From: Candidatus Zixiibacteriota bacterium
Lineage (GTDB): Bacteria; Zixibacteria; MSB-5A5; GN15; JAAZOE01
Assembly: GCA_012797915.1 (NCBI GenBank)
Contig: JAAZOE010000345.1
Coordinates: forward strand, 1 to 6,579
Direction of reading: 5' to 3'
DNA: 6,579 nt
Shown here: positions 1 through 6,279 of the stretch, in pieces
How the letters are laid out: every line of letters begins with the position of its first letter
How positions within the stretch are numbered: the stretch's first letter is position 1
Program-made: the position numbers and the translations under genes
The notes under the pieces: model-generated
Told to the model about the DNA's origin: nothing
The model's database searches: none
What the model saw: only the letters and a program-made list of their open reading frames with translations

Positions 1-1024
1 GAGCCGGCGGTTCGGCCCCGGCCTGCCGGGCTTCGAGCTGCTTGACAGCGTCCTGTTTCTGGCCCTTGTCGATGACGTAGGCCAGGACACCAAGCACCGA
101 GCCCAGGGTGACGAAGGGGACGGTCGGCATGCCGGGGATGACGCCGAACACGAAGACGATGCCGGCGGCGACTATGATCGCCCGCGGCTGGAAACTCAAC
201 TGCTTTGCCAGGTCGGCCCCCATGTTCGAATCGGCGGCGGCCCGGGTGACGATGATGCCGGCGGCGGTGGAAACGATCAGGGCCGGGATCTGGGTGACCA
301 GGCCGTCACCGACCGACAGCAGGGTGTAGGTGCGCAACGAATCGGTGATCGACATTCCCTGCATGGCCACGCCGATGATGAACCCGCCGACCACGTTGAT
401 GGCGGTGATGAGGATACCGGCGATGGCGTCGCCGCGGACGAACTTGGAGGCGCCGTCCATGGCTCCGTAGAAATCGGCCTCGCGGGAGATGGAGGAACGA
501 CGGGCGCGGGCTTCGGCGTCGGTGATGAGACCGGCGTTGAGGTCGGCGTCGATCGCCATCTGTTTGCCCGGCATGGCGTCCAACGTGAAGCGGGCGGCGA
601 CTTCCGAAATGCGCGAGGACCCCTTGGTGATGACGACGAACTGGATAATCACCAGAATCAGGAAGATAATGAAGCCGACGACATAGTTGCCCTTGACCAC
701 GAAAGTCCCGAAGCTGTTGATCACCTCGCCGGCGTAGCCGGTCCCCAGAATCAACCTGGTGGAGGCGACGTTCAGCGACAGCCGCACCAGGGTGATGATG
801 AGCAGCATCCCCGGGAAGACCGACAGGTCCAGCGGACTGGTGATGTACAGGGTGGCGATCAGGATGACGATCGAAAAGGCGATGTTAAAGGCCAGCGCGA
901 AATCGAGCAGCCCGGCCGGTATCGGCAGGATCAGGACGCCGATGATTCCCATGACCAGCACGGCCATGGCGATGTCGGAGTGGCTGGCGATGGTCGCCAG
1001 GAAGGAGGGCTTGTTCTCAGCCAC
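1..1024 (-). CDS. flhA: Flagellar biosynthesis protein FlhA, N-terminal part (gene runs off the left edge)
   Basis: This is the largest subunit of the flagellar type III export gate. It sits in the inner membrane, couples ion flow to export and docks cargo-chaperone complexes through a cytoplasmic domain that lies outside this window. Translating the minus strand from the GTG at 1024 gives 341 codons open to the edge; the family is usually about 690 residues. The FHIPEP-family hallmarks are clear: RLSLNVASTR at residues 81-90, then a conserved cytoplasmic loop with ITKGSSRISEVAARFTLDA (about 132-150), MPGKQMAIDADLNAGLI (151-167), EADFYGAMDGASKFVRGDA (182-200), and several hydrophobic segments (about 20-60, 66-82, 112-133, 201-222, 237-258, 282-316). 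The acidic residue in FVRGDAIAG belongs to the motif thought to take part in proton-driven export. The start overlaps the flhB end by 8 nt and has a purine-rich RBS (1031-1040). No in-frame ATG lies close upstream. Identification is very secure. Confidence 0.97.
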   Translation of the reverse strand, partial: MAENKPSFLATIASHSDIAMAVLVMGIIGVLILPIPAGLLDFALAFNIAFSIVILIATLYITSPLDLSVFPGMLLIITLVRLSLNVASTRLILGTGYAGEVINSFGTFVVKGNYVVGFIIFLILVIIQFVVITKGSSRISEVAARFTLDAMPGKQMAIDADLNAGLITDAEARARRSSISREADFYGAMDGASKFVRGDAIAGILITAINVVGGFIIGVAMQGMSITDSLRTYTLLSVGDGLVTQIPALIVSTAAGIIVTRAAADSNMGADLAKQLSFQPRAIIVAAGIVFVFGVIPGMPTVPFVTLGSVLGVLAYVIDKGQKQDAVKQLEARQAGAEPPA

Positions 1025-2099
1025 CGATGACCCCCTTCTTCTGCTTCAGGCGATAGATATAGGCCAGGACCTCGGCGGTGGCGCGGTACAGCGTGGCCGG
1101 GATATAGGCGCCGACATCGACCAGCTTGTACAACGAACGCGCCAGAGGCTTGTTTTCCACGATCGGCACGTGGTGGGCGGCGGCGATTTCCTTGATTCGT
1201 TCGGCGATGAGGCGCTGCCCCTTGGCCAGAACCATCGGGGCAGGCATGGTTTTGGAATCGTACTGCAGGGCCACGGCGATATGCGTCGGGTTGGTAATCA
1301 CGACGTCGGCCTTGGGAATCTCGGCCATCATCCGCTTGCGGGCCATCTCCCGCTGGATCTGCCGCACCCGGGCCTTGGTCAGCGGGTTCCCCTCGGTCTC
1401 CTTCAATTCCTCGCGGATCTCCTGCCGGGTCATGCGCAGGTTGGCGGCCATGTCGAAACGCTGAAAAGCGAAATCGAAAGCGGCGATGAGAAACAGGACG
1501 ATGGCGATCTTCAGGGTCAACAGCAGCGACAGCCGGCCCAGCGCGGCCGCGATGGCGCCGATGGACATATCGGTCGCATCCATCATGGTCGGCAACCACC
1601 CGGCGATGGTCTGGTAGGCGATGATGGCGATGAGCGTGGTCTTGATCAGGTCGCGGATCAGTTCCACCAGCGACCGTTTGGACATGATCCGCTTGAATCC
1701 CTTGGCGATGGAAATCTTGTCCGGCTTCAGCTCCAGCGGCTTGGTCGTGAAGAGCACCCCCACCTGGGCGACGTTGATCAGGTACGCCAGTACGGCCAGC
1801 ACCAGCAGGATGGGGCCGAGCATGACGGCGAACCGGCCCATCTGATCGGCGATGAACCCCTGGACGGTGCCGGGATTGATGACGGTCCGGGCCGACTCGG
1901 CAAAGGCGTGACGCATGCCGCCCATCAGGTGGGCGGTGAGCGCCGGGCCGAGAAGATAGACCGCCGCCAGCCCGAGGGTGACGATGACCACGGAGTTCAG
2001 CTCCATGGAGCGGGCCACCTGTCCCTCTTCGCGGGCTTTCTCCAGCTTGCGCGGGGTTGCTTGTTCGGTTTTTTCCTGGCCGACGTCTTCCATGCTCAC
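1017..2099 (-). CDS. flhB: Flagellar export switch protein FlhB
   Basis: FlhB is the inner-membrane component of the flagellar type III secretion apparatus. It switches substrate specificity from rod/hook to filament proteins after self-cleavage. The 360-residue product matches the usual length. It begins with the conserved QEKTEQATPRKLEKAREEGQ stretch (about 8-27), has four hydrophobic segments (about 36-60, 88-112, 150-170, 188-210), and then a basic linker into the cytoplasmic domain. The autocleavage motif NPTH is intact at residues 270-273 in VVITNPTHIAVALQYD, and the downstream ENKPLARSLYKLVDVG segment typical of FlhB/YscU is present. The GTG at 2099 overlaps the fliR stop by 4 nt (GTGA) with GGA 5 nt upstream. 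An ATG at 2093 (MEDVGQEK...) is an equally reasonable start and would shorten the protein by two residues. Nothing suggests damage. The gene lies between fliR and flhA in one unit. Confidence 0.97.
   Translation of the reverse strand: MSMEDVGQEKTEQATPRKLEKAREEGQVARSMELNSVVIVTLGLAAVYLLGPALTAHLMGGMRHAFAESARTVINPGTVQGFIADQMGRFAVMLGPILLVLAVLAYLINVAQVGVLFTTKPLELKPDKISIAKGFKRIMSKRSLVELIRDLIKTTLIAIIAYQTIAGWLPTMMDATDMSIGAIAAALGRLSLLLTLKIAIVLFLIAAFDFAFQRFDMAANLRMTRQEIREELKETEGNPLTKARVRQIQREMARKRMMAEIPKADVVITNPTHIAVALQYDSKTMPAPMVLAKGQRLIAERIKEIAAAHHVPIVENKPLARSLYKLVDVGAYIPATLYRATAEVLAYIYRLKQKKGVIGG
1031..1040 (-). promoter_or_regulatory. Ribosome binding site deciding the flhA GTG start
   Basis: On the minus strand, AAGAAGGGGG lies inside the last codons of flhB and ends 6 nt before the GTG at 1024-1022. 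It supports the GTG start and implies translational coupling, since ribosomes finishing flhB at 1017 are already on the flhA start. Confidence 0.65.
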
Positions 2100-2893
2100 A
2101 CCGTTCCGGCGAGATGATAGAGTTTCATCAGGTGCGCCAGTTCACGATCCAAACCGGCTGTAATCTTGGTCAGCAGATAGGAAAAAGCCGGCAGCGACAG
2201 TCCCACCACCGCCAGACCGGCATAGATTTTCACGGGGAAACCGACGATGAAGATATTCATCTGGGGCATGGTGCGGGCCAGGACGCCCATGGCCACATCG
2301 ACCAGGAACACGGTCAGGATGGCCGGGGCGGCGAACTTGACCCCCAGGACGAACACCAGCGCGGAATACTTGATCAGCCATTCGCCGACGGCTCCGGACG
2401 GGGCTCCGGCCCCCAGCGGGATGGCCCGGTAGGAATCGACCAGACCGGTGATGATGAGATGGTGGCCGTTGAGGCAGATGAAAATCAGCGTGGCCAGCAA
2501 AAACCAGAATTCGCCGATCACCGACACCTGCTCCGAGGAGTTGGGATCAACCACGTTGACCATGGAGAAGCCGATCTGATACCCGACGATGGCCCCGGCG
2601 AAACGGATGGACTGGAAAATCACGCTGAAGACGAGACTGATGACCACCCCGACCAGAAATTCGGTCAGGCAGAAGAATACCAGCATGATCAGGCTGCCGG
2701 TCTGCGGCAGCGGCGTATCGATGAACAACGGCAGGAGGATGACGCCGAAGCCGAGGGTCATGGCCAGGGCCACCCGACGGGGAACGGAACTATGGGAGAA
2801 CACCGGCGCCGTCATCATGAGCCCCCCCACCCGCATCAACAACAGCAGGAAGAGCTGAATCCTGTCGGCGCCGAATGTGACCAAATCGAACAC
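2096..2893 (-). CDS. fliR: Flagellar export gate protein FliR
   Basis: FliR forms the flagellar export gate with FliP and FliQ in the inner membrane at the centre of the basal body. The product is 265 residues from the GTG at 2893 (268 if the GTG at 2902 is used), the normal family length, and is almost wholly hydrophobic with about six membrane segments. Family motifs are visible: LLLMRVGGLMMTAPVF near the N-terminus, GYQIGFSMVNVVDP (about 104-117), LNGHH (about 141-145), and ARTMPQMNIFIVGFPVKI (about 206-223). I chose the GTG at 2893 because AAGGTGG lies 5 nt upstream of it. The GTG at 2902 has no spaced RBS, since the same AAGG abuts it. A sigma-54-type promoter and a roughly 180-nt non-coding gap precede the gene, unlike every other junction here, so it probably starts its own transcript with flhB and flhA. 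Confidence 0.96.
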   Translation of the reverse strand: MFDLVTFGADRIQLFLLLLMRVGGLMMTAPVFSHSSVPRRVALAMTLGFGVILLPLFIDTPLPQTGSLIMLVFFCLTEFLVGVVISLVFSVIFQSIRFAGAIVGYQIGFSMVNVVDPNSSEQVSVIGEFWFLLATLIFICLNGHHLIITGLVDSYRAIPLGAGAPSGAVGEWLIKYSALVFVLGVKFAAPAILTVFLVDVAMGVLARTMPQMNIFIVGFPVKIYAGLAVVGLSLPAFSYLLTKITAGLDRELAHLMKLYHLAGTV

Positions 2894-2898
2894 GTTGT

Positions 2899-2905
2899 CC
2901 ACCTT
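2899..2905 (-). promoter_or_regulatory. Ribosome binding site deciding the fliR start
   Basis: Minus-strand AAGGTGG is separated by ACAAC (5 nt) from the GTG at 2893-2891. It overlaps the alternative GTG at 2902-2900, so it can serve only the downstream start. This favours a 265-residue FliR. Confidence 0.6.
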
Positions 2906-2934
2906 ACACCAATGGTTATCGTGGGGGCTTTATC

Positions 2935-2950
2935 GCAAGGGGTGTGCCAA
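2935..2950 (-). promoter_or_regulatory. Sigma-54 (RpoN) -24/-12 promoter upstream of fliR
   Basis: The minus strand reads TTGGCACACCCCTTGC. It carries the -24 element TGGCAC (2949-2944), a 5-nt spacer ACCCC, and the -12 element TTGC (2938-2935). The invariant GG and GC doublets are exactly 10 nt apart, as sigma-54 promoters require, and the match to the known consensus TGGCAC-N5-TTGC is complete. Transcription would start near 2923, giving a leader of about 30 nt to the fliR GTG at 2893. Location in the only sizeable gap of the block, on the correct strand and at a natural distance, adds weight. Sigma-54 promoters need an enhancer-binding activator such as the FlrC/FleQ/FlbD type. Activator and actual use are inferred, not seen. 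Confidence 0.8.
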
Positions 2951-3002
2951 ACTGAAACGACTCGGCGGGCCGGCCTATCGTCTTGCGGAATAATAAGTTA
3001 CA

Positions 3003-3033
3003 AACCGGGCTGGACGCGCCGTCCAACCCGGTT
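3003..3033 (-). terminator. Strong hairpin after fliQ, possible terminator or attenuator
   Basis: The arms AACCGGGCTGGACG (3003-3016) and CGTCCAACCCGGTT (3020-3033) pair over 13 of 14 positions, with one C/A mismatch at 3010/3026 and a 3-nt loop. The repeat begins 44 nt after the fliQ stop on the minus strand. In transcript direction the stem ends in GGTT and is followed by TGTAACTTATTATT, which is U-rich but not an uninterrupted U-run, so intrinsic termination may be partial. Its centre is also about 95 bp upstream of the predicted sigma-54 start site, so it could instead be an activator-binding palindrome. Confidence 0.5.
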
Positions 3034-3076
3034 GCCGGGGAAAGGAAAATATTGCCGGACGGCCGGGAAGATTTTT

Positions 3077-3346
3077 CTATCCGACCAGAGTCGGAATGGT
3101 CCCGAACAGGCGGGTGGTGAAATCGACCATAATGTTGATGATCCAGGGAAGAAACAACAGCAGGGCCAGGGCCACGGCCACGATCTTGGGGATAAAGGTC
3201 AGGGTCATTTCATGAATCTGGGTGACGGCCTGCAGAATCGAGATCAACAGACCGACGACGAGACCGAAGATCAGCATCGGCGCCGACACCAGAAGGGTCA
3301 GGGTGATGGCTTCCCGGCCCAGAGATAAGACATATTGCGGAGTCAT
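3077..3346 (-). CDS. fliQ: Flagellar export gate protein FliQ
   Basis: FliQ is the small subunit of the FliP-FliQ-FliR export gate in the inner membrane. The product is 89 residues, the standard family length. It shows two membrane hairpin segments (about 16-38 and 52-75), with the recognisable core ILQAVTQIHEMTLTFIPKIV between and within them. The N-terminus MTPQYVLSLGREAI matches the family. The frame is open further upstream, to an ATG at 3388 inside fliP, but the ATG at 3346 fits FliQ and has AGGA (3357-3354) 7 nt before it. That RBS overlaps the fliP TGA stop, so translation of the two genes is probably coupled. fliP ends 10 nt upstream. fliQ is the last gene before the only real gap in the block and before a strong hairpin. 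Confidence 0.96.
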   Translation of the reverse strand: MTPQYVLSLGREAITLTLLVSAPMLIFGLVVGLLISILQAVTQIHEMTLTFIPKIVAVALALLLFLPWIINIMVDFTTRLFGTIPTLVG

Positions 3347-3356
3347 GACAGAGTCC

Positions 3357-4145
3357 TCACTTGAACGATTCCACCAAGGCTTTGACAATCAGGTACCATC
3401 CATCCACCAGGACGAACAGCAGAATCTTGAACGGCAGCGCCACCATGACCGGCGGCAGCATCAGCATGCCCATCGACATCAACACCGAAGCCACGACCAT
3501 ATCGATGACCAGGAAGGGAATGAAGATGACGAAGGCGATTTGAAAGGAGGTCCGCAGTTCGGAAAGCACGAAGCCGGGGATCAGGACCCGGTTGGGAATA
3601 TCCTCCTGGTTTTGCGGCCGCTGCATGCCCGACAACTTGACGAACAGGGCCAGGTCTTTCTCGCGGACCTGCTTGAGCATGAAGGTCCGGATCGGCTCCA
3701 TGCCGTTTTTGAACGCCTCCGGCTGCGTGATTTTGCCGTCGAGGTACGGTTTCAACCCCTGGTCATAGGCCTGGTTGGCCACCGGCGCCATGATGAAAAA
3801 CGTCAGGATGAGGGCCAGGGCGATGACGATCTGGTTGGGGGGCATCTGGCTGGTCCCGATGGCCTGCCGCAGGAACGACAGCACCACGACGATGCGGATG
3901 AACGAGGTCATCATGATCAGGATGGAGGGGGCCAGCGACAGGACGGTTAGCAGGAGCACAATCTGCAGGGCGACCGATAGGTCTTTGGGGTTTTGCAGCG
4001 GTTCCACGCCGATGGAAATCTTGGGCAGGCTCTGCGCCTGCGCGGTCGAACCAGCCAAAAGCGCCAGGGCCAGCACGGCCAGAAGGGCGGCGGCCCATTT
4101 ATGCCGCAGGACGGCACTCGGCAGCGACAGGAAACAACTATTCAC
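3357..4145 (-). CDS. fliP: Flagellar export gate protein FliP, with signal peptide
   Basis: FliP forms the core ring of the flagellar export gate with FliQ and FliR. Read from the GTG at 4145 it has 262 residues, near the usual 245-260. A basic region followed by a long hydrophobic stretch (about 18-32) and STAQA/Q gives a signal peptide likely cut after residue 37; FliP is known to be processed this way. Diagnostic motifs follow: LSLAPSILIMMTSFIRIVVV (about 69-88), LRQAIGTSQMPPNQIVIALA (about 92-111), LSELRTSFQIAF (about 194-205), SMGMLMLPP (about 224-232) and FKILLFVLVDGW (about 239-250). The frame extends upstream to an ATG at 4196, but that adds 17 non-family residues and overlaps fliO by 59 nt. 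The GTG has AAAGGAG 6 nt upstream, which decides the start and leaves an 8-nt overlap with fliO. Confidence 0.96.
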   Translation of the reverse strand: MNSCFLSLPSAVLRHKWAAALLAVLALALLAGSTAQAQSLPKISIGVEPLQNPKDLSVALQIVLLLTVLSLAPSILIMMTSFIRIVVVLSFLRQAIGTSQMPPNQIVIALALILTFFIMAPVANQAYDQGLKPYLDGKITQPEAFKNGMEPIRTFMLKQVREKDLALFVKLSGMQRPQNQEDIPNRVLIPGFVLSELRTSFQIAFVIFIPFLVIDMVVASVLMSMGMLMLPPVMVALPFKILLFVLVDGWYLIVKALVESFK

Positions 4146-4671
4146 GGCCGGCTCCTTTGCCGGAGCGGCCGCCGAATAATTTTCCCGCGGCATCATTGAG
4201 GAAGCCGGAAAAACTTGCCGGCGACTCGGCCAGCTTCTTGATCACCTCCGGCGGCAGGCTCTCCCATTCCAGCTCGGTCAGAAGGGTGATGGAAGCGTCG
4301 GTGATGCCGATCAGGACGGCGCGGTCGGCCAGCTTCAGCAGGCAGACCGATTTCTTGGGCGCCAGATAGGTCTGTTCGATCACCTGGACGGTCTTCCCCC
4401 GGCCGCTTCCCAGACGATTGCCCGACATCCGTCGCAGCAGAAACACGCCGAGATAGATAACCACGATAATGACCAGGAGGGCGGCCAGAATCCGGGCCAG
4501 CGAGGGTACGGACTCCTGGATCAGCGACGACGTCCCGACGTCGGTGATCGTGTCGAGGGCGGTGGAAAGCGGCGCCGGCCGGTTTACCGCCGCGCTGTCG
4601 GGCGGTTCGGCAAACGCCGGGCCCCAGAGCAACCCGGCCAGCAGCAGGCCGAGCAACATCCGATGTTTCAT
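4138..4671 (-). CDS. fliO: Flagellar assembly protein FliO
   Basis: FliO is a bitopic membrane protein that helps FliP assemble into the export gate. The product is 177 residues. It begins with a short signal-like hydrophobic segment (about 5-20), ending in AFA before EPP, so cleavage after residue 21 is likely. A short periplasmic stretch rich in Pro, Ser and Thr follows, then a single membrane segment (about 57-79, LARILAALLVIIVVIYLGVF), a basic LRRMSG boundary, and a cytoplasmic FliO domain. That domain has VQVIEQTYLAPKKSVCLLKL (about 95-114) and VLIGITDASITLLTEL (about 119-134). FliO is poorly conserved, so the call rests on this topology, the APKKSV/LLIG-type core and its place between fliN and fliP. 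The ATG at 4671 has AGGA 5 nt upstream. Its 3' end carries the fliP RBS and overlaps fliP by 8 nt. Confidence 0.93.
   Translation of the reverse strand: MKHRMLLGLLLAGLLWGPAFAEPPDSAAVNRPAPLSTALDTITDVGTSSLIQESVPSLARILAALLVIIVVIYLGVFLLRRMSGNRLGSGRGKTVQVIEQTYLAPKKSVCLLKLADRAVLIGITDASITLLTELEWESLPPEVIKKLAESPASFSGFLNDAAGKLFGGRSGKGAGRE
4152..4158 (-). promoter_or_regulatory. Ribosome binding site deciding the fliP GTG start
   Basis: Minus-strand AAAGGAG sits within the last codons of fliO (the GKGAG region), followed by the 6-nt spacer CCGGCC and then GTG at 4145-4143. It is a near-ideal Shine-Dalgarno sequence and is the main reason to reject the longer frame opening at the ATG at 4196. Confidence 0.8.
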
Positions 4672-4692
4672 TTCTGTCCTACCTTGTCCGGC

Positions 4693-5268
4693 CTATTCCA
4701 TGGCCAGGCTTTTGATCCGTTCCTCGGGCGACAAAAGCGACGTCACGCGGACGCCGAAATTCTCATCAACCACCACCACCTCGCCCCGGGCGATGATCTT
4801 GCTGTTGACCAGCAGGTCGACCGGTTCCCCGGCCAGCTTGTTCAATTCGATCACCGAACCGGGGCCGAGGGTCAGCAGTTCGGCAATCGGCAGCTCGGTC
4901 CGGCCCAGTTCGATGGCCACCGGCATCTTGACGTCCAGCAGCAGATCGATGTTGTTATGGAACGAATCCGTCCCCGCCGACGGGGTCAGCTGCTGGAATT
5001 CGGCCCGCTGGGCAAAGGCCGGCGCGGCGGCCACCCCGCTGAGATCGGGGAACTTGTTGTCGGCGCCGGCGGCGCCTTCTTCCGCCGCCTCGTCCTCGTC
5101 CGGTTTGCGGAACATCCCCAGTTCCTCAAACGTCGGGATATGCTCGTCGGCGGCATCCGCCCCGGGTTCGGCCGGCCCGGCAGATGATTCCGGCGGCGCG
5201 GAGGCTCCGGCCCCCTCCGGAAGATCCGGCGGATTCGGCGTAGGGTCGATGTTCACTTCATCCGGCAT
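4693..5268 (-). CDS. fliN: Flagellar motor switch protein FliN, with long acidic N-terminal extension
   Basis: FliN forms the lower C-ring of the switch with FliM, which takes part in CheY response and docks export cargo. The product is 191 residues. The C-terminal SpoA (FliMN_C) domain spans about 106-188 and is canonical: IDLLLDVKMPVAIELGRTEL, LGPGSVIELNKLAGEPVDLL, VNSKIIARGEVVVVDENFGV, then VTSLLSPEERI. The first 100 or so residues are low-complexity, rich in Pro, Ala, Glu and Asp, and look disordered. Within them lies a short hydrophobic-acidic patch, IPTFEELGMFRKP (44-56). E. coli-type FliN is about 137 residues, so this extension is longer than usual. No CheC-like domain is present, so this is not FliY. 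The ATG at 5268 follows the fliM stop by 6 nt; its RBS lies in the GGAAAGGAATAGG region covering the fliM end. Confidence 0.95.
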   Translation of the reverse strand: MPDEVNIDPTPNPPDLPEGAGASAPPESSAGPAEPGADAADEHIPTFEELGMFRKPDEDEAAEEGAAGADNKFPDLSGVAAAPAFAQRAEFQQLTPSAGTDSFHNNIDLLLDVKMPVAIELGRTELPIAELLTLGPGSVIELNKLAGEPVDLLVNSKIIARGEVVVVDENFGVRVTSLLSPEERIKSLAME

Positions 5269-5274
5269 GGCTGC

Positions 5275-6267
5275 CTATTCCTTTCCTATAGAGTTAACGA
5301 CCGAGGTCAGCACGACGGCCCGTTTCCGGCCGATCAGTCCCGGGCGCCCCCGGAACTTGCGCCGGTCGCGGACATAAAGCGCCATCTCCTCGGAAATCCC
5401 ATGATCGGTGGTGACGACATCGCCGATCTTCAGGGCCAGAAAATCGCGGATCCTGAGATCGGTATGCGCCAGGACCGCCCGCAGGGGGACCGGCAAGCCC
5501 TCCAGGTTGGCGCGGTTGATCTCGGCGTCGTTCGTCAGCGAGCGCTTCTTGGTGGCGTCGATCCAGTTCTGCGCCGACAGCTTGCCGATGATCGATTCCA
5601 GGGTCATATAGGGATAACAGATGGTCATCAATCCGGTCGCCTGCAGCAGTTTCAGCTGGAAGGAGACGACGATGACGGTTTCGCCCGGGGGCACCACCTG
5701 CACGAACTGCGGGTTGGTGTCCAGGCTGACATGCTTGATTTTCACCGGCGCGATATGCGACCAGACATCCTCGAGCTCGTGATACACCAGTTGCACGATG
5801 CGGGACATCAGGGTGCGTTCGATACCCGTCATTTCCCGCCCCGTATCCAGCACCTTGCCGCTGCCGCCGAACATTCGTTCGATGAAGGCATAGGTGATGG
5901 CCGGGTTGAAATCAACGATGCAGACCCCGTCCAGCGGCTCGGCGCTGAAGGTATACGTGCACGACGGCGACACCAGCGACATGATGAACTCGGAGTAGGT
6001 AATCTGGTCCACCGAGATCAGGTCGACGTCCACCATGGTCCGGTGGATATTGGTGAGCACCGAACTGACATGCCCGGCGAAGTTGTCGTGCAGGCTCTCC
6101 AGGGTCCGCAACTGGTCCTTGGAAACGCGGTTGGGATGCTTGAAATCGTAGACCACCACCGACCGGAGTTTCTCGTCCGGCGCCTCGGCGCTGCTTTCGG
6201 CGCCGTCGCCGGAAGACACGGTCGACAGCAGGGCATCGATTTCGGATTGCGACAGGATCTTGGCCAC
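5275..6267 (-). CDS. fliM: Flagellar motor switch protein FliM
   Basis: FliM is the middle C-ring protein. It binds phosphorylated CheY at its N-terminus and contacts FliG through its middle domain. The product is 330 residues, the standard length. The CheY-binding peptide LSQSEIDALLS is at residues 5-15, followed by a short acidic linker (about 18-33). The CheC-like middle domain begins with DFKHPNRVSKDQLRTLESLH (about 41-60) and carries the FliG-contact loop MFGGSGK (132-138). The C-terminal SpoA domain (about 250-322) includes LPVPLRAVLAHTDLRIRDFL and a VVTTDHGISEEMALYV stretch. All expected regions are intact. The start is GTG at 6267, with GGAG 7 nt upstream. The gene begins 12 nt after the fliL stop and ends 6 nt before fliN, indicating one operon. 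Confidence 0.98.
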   Translation of the reverse strand: MAKILSQSEIDALLSTVSSGDGAESSAEAPDEKLRSVVVYDFKHPNRVSKDQLRTLESLHDNFAGHVSSVLTNIHRTMVDVDLISVDQITYSEFIMSLVSPSCTYTFSAEPLDGVCIVDFNPAITYAFIERMFGGSGKVLDTGREMTGIERTLMSRIVQLVYHELEDVWSHIAPVKIKHVSLDTNPQFVQVVPPGETVIVVSFQLKLLQATGLMTICYPYMTLESIIGKLSAQNWIDATKKRSLTNDAEINRANLEGLPVPLRAVLAHTDLRIRDFLALKIGDVVTTDHGISEEMALYVRDRRKFRGRPGLIGRKRAVVLTSVVNSIGKE

Positions 6268-6279
6268 GATGGTTCTCCG

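Larger units (their letters stand above)
2903..3076. other. Non-coding gap between fliQ and fliR
   Basis: This gap is far longer than the other junctions of the block, which are at most 21 nt or overlap. Reading along the minus strand, it contains a 31-nt inverted repeat (3033-3003), an AT-rich stretch (about 3002-2988), an 8-bp palindrome GGCCGGCC (2968-2975) and the sigma-54 promoter (2950-2935). I see no small coding frame with a credible RBS and no RNA gene. It looks like a control region separating fliLMNOPQ from fliR-flhB-flhA. Confidence 0.8.

Noticed and set aside
931..1599. A 222-codon minus-strand frame overlapping flhB and flhA
   Set aside because: It lies in a different frame from both real genes, and its product is arginine/proline-rich shadow sequence. 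FlhB and FlhA explain the region fully.
759..2117. A 452-codon open frame on the plus strand opposite flhA/flhB
   Set aside because: It is antisense to two unmistakable flagellar genes. Its product is rich in His, Gln, Gly, Asp and Arg with no domain pattern, as expected from the complement of GC-rich coding DNA.
2975..3000. A sigma-28-like arrangement (TAACTTAT, 10 nt, GACGATAG) on the minus strand in the fliQ-fliR gap
   Set aside because: Both boxes match the flagellar sigma-28 consensus only partly, and the spacer is 10 rather than 11 nt. The nearby sigma-54 match is far better.
2057..3328. A 423-codon open frame on the plus strand opposite fliR and fliQ
   Set aside because: It has the same low-complexity composition, is antisense to fliR and fliQ, and crosses the control region. 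No RBS or family similarity was recognised.
3347..3388. A longer FliQ starting at the ATG at 3388
   Set aside because: The extra 14 residues lie within fliP and do not fit the FliQ family N-terminus. The ATG at 3346 gives the canonical 89-residue protein with a spaced RBS.
4146..4196. A longer FliP starting at the ATG at 4196
   Set aside because: It would add 17 residues unlike any FliP N-terminus, before a complete signal peptide, and overlap fliO by 59 nt. The GTG at 4145 has an ideal RBS.
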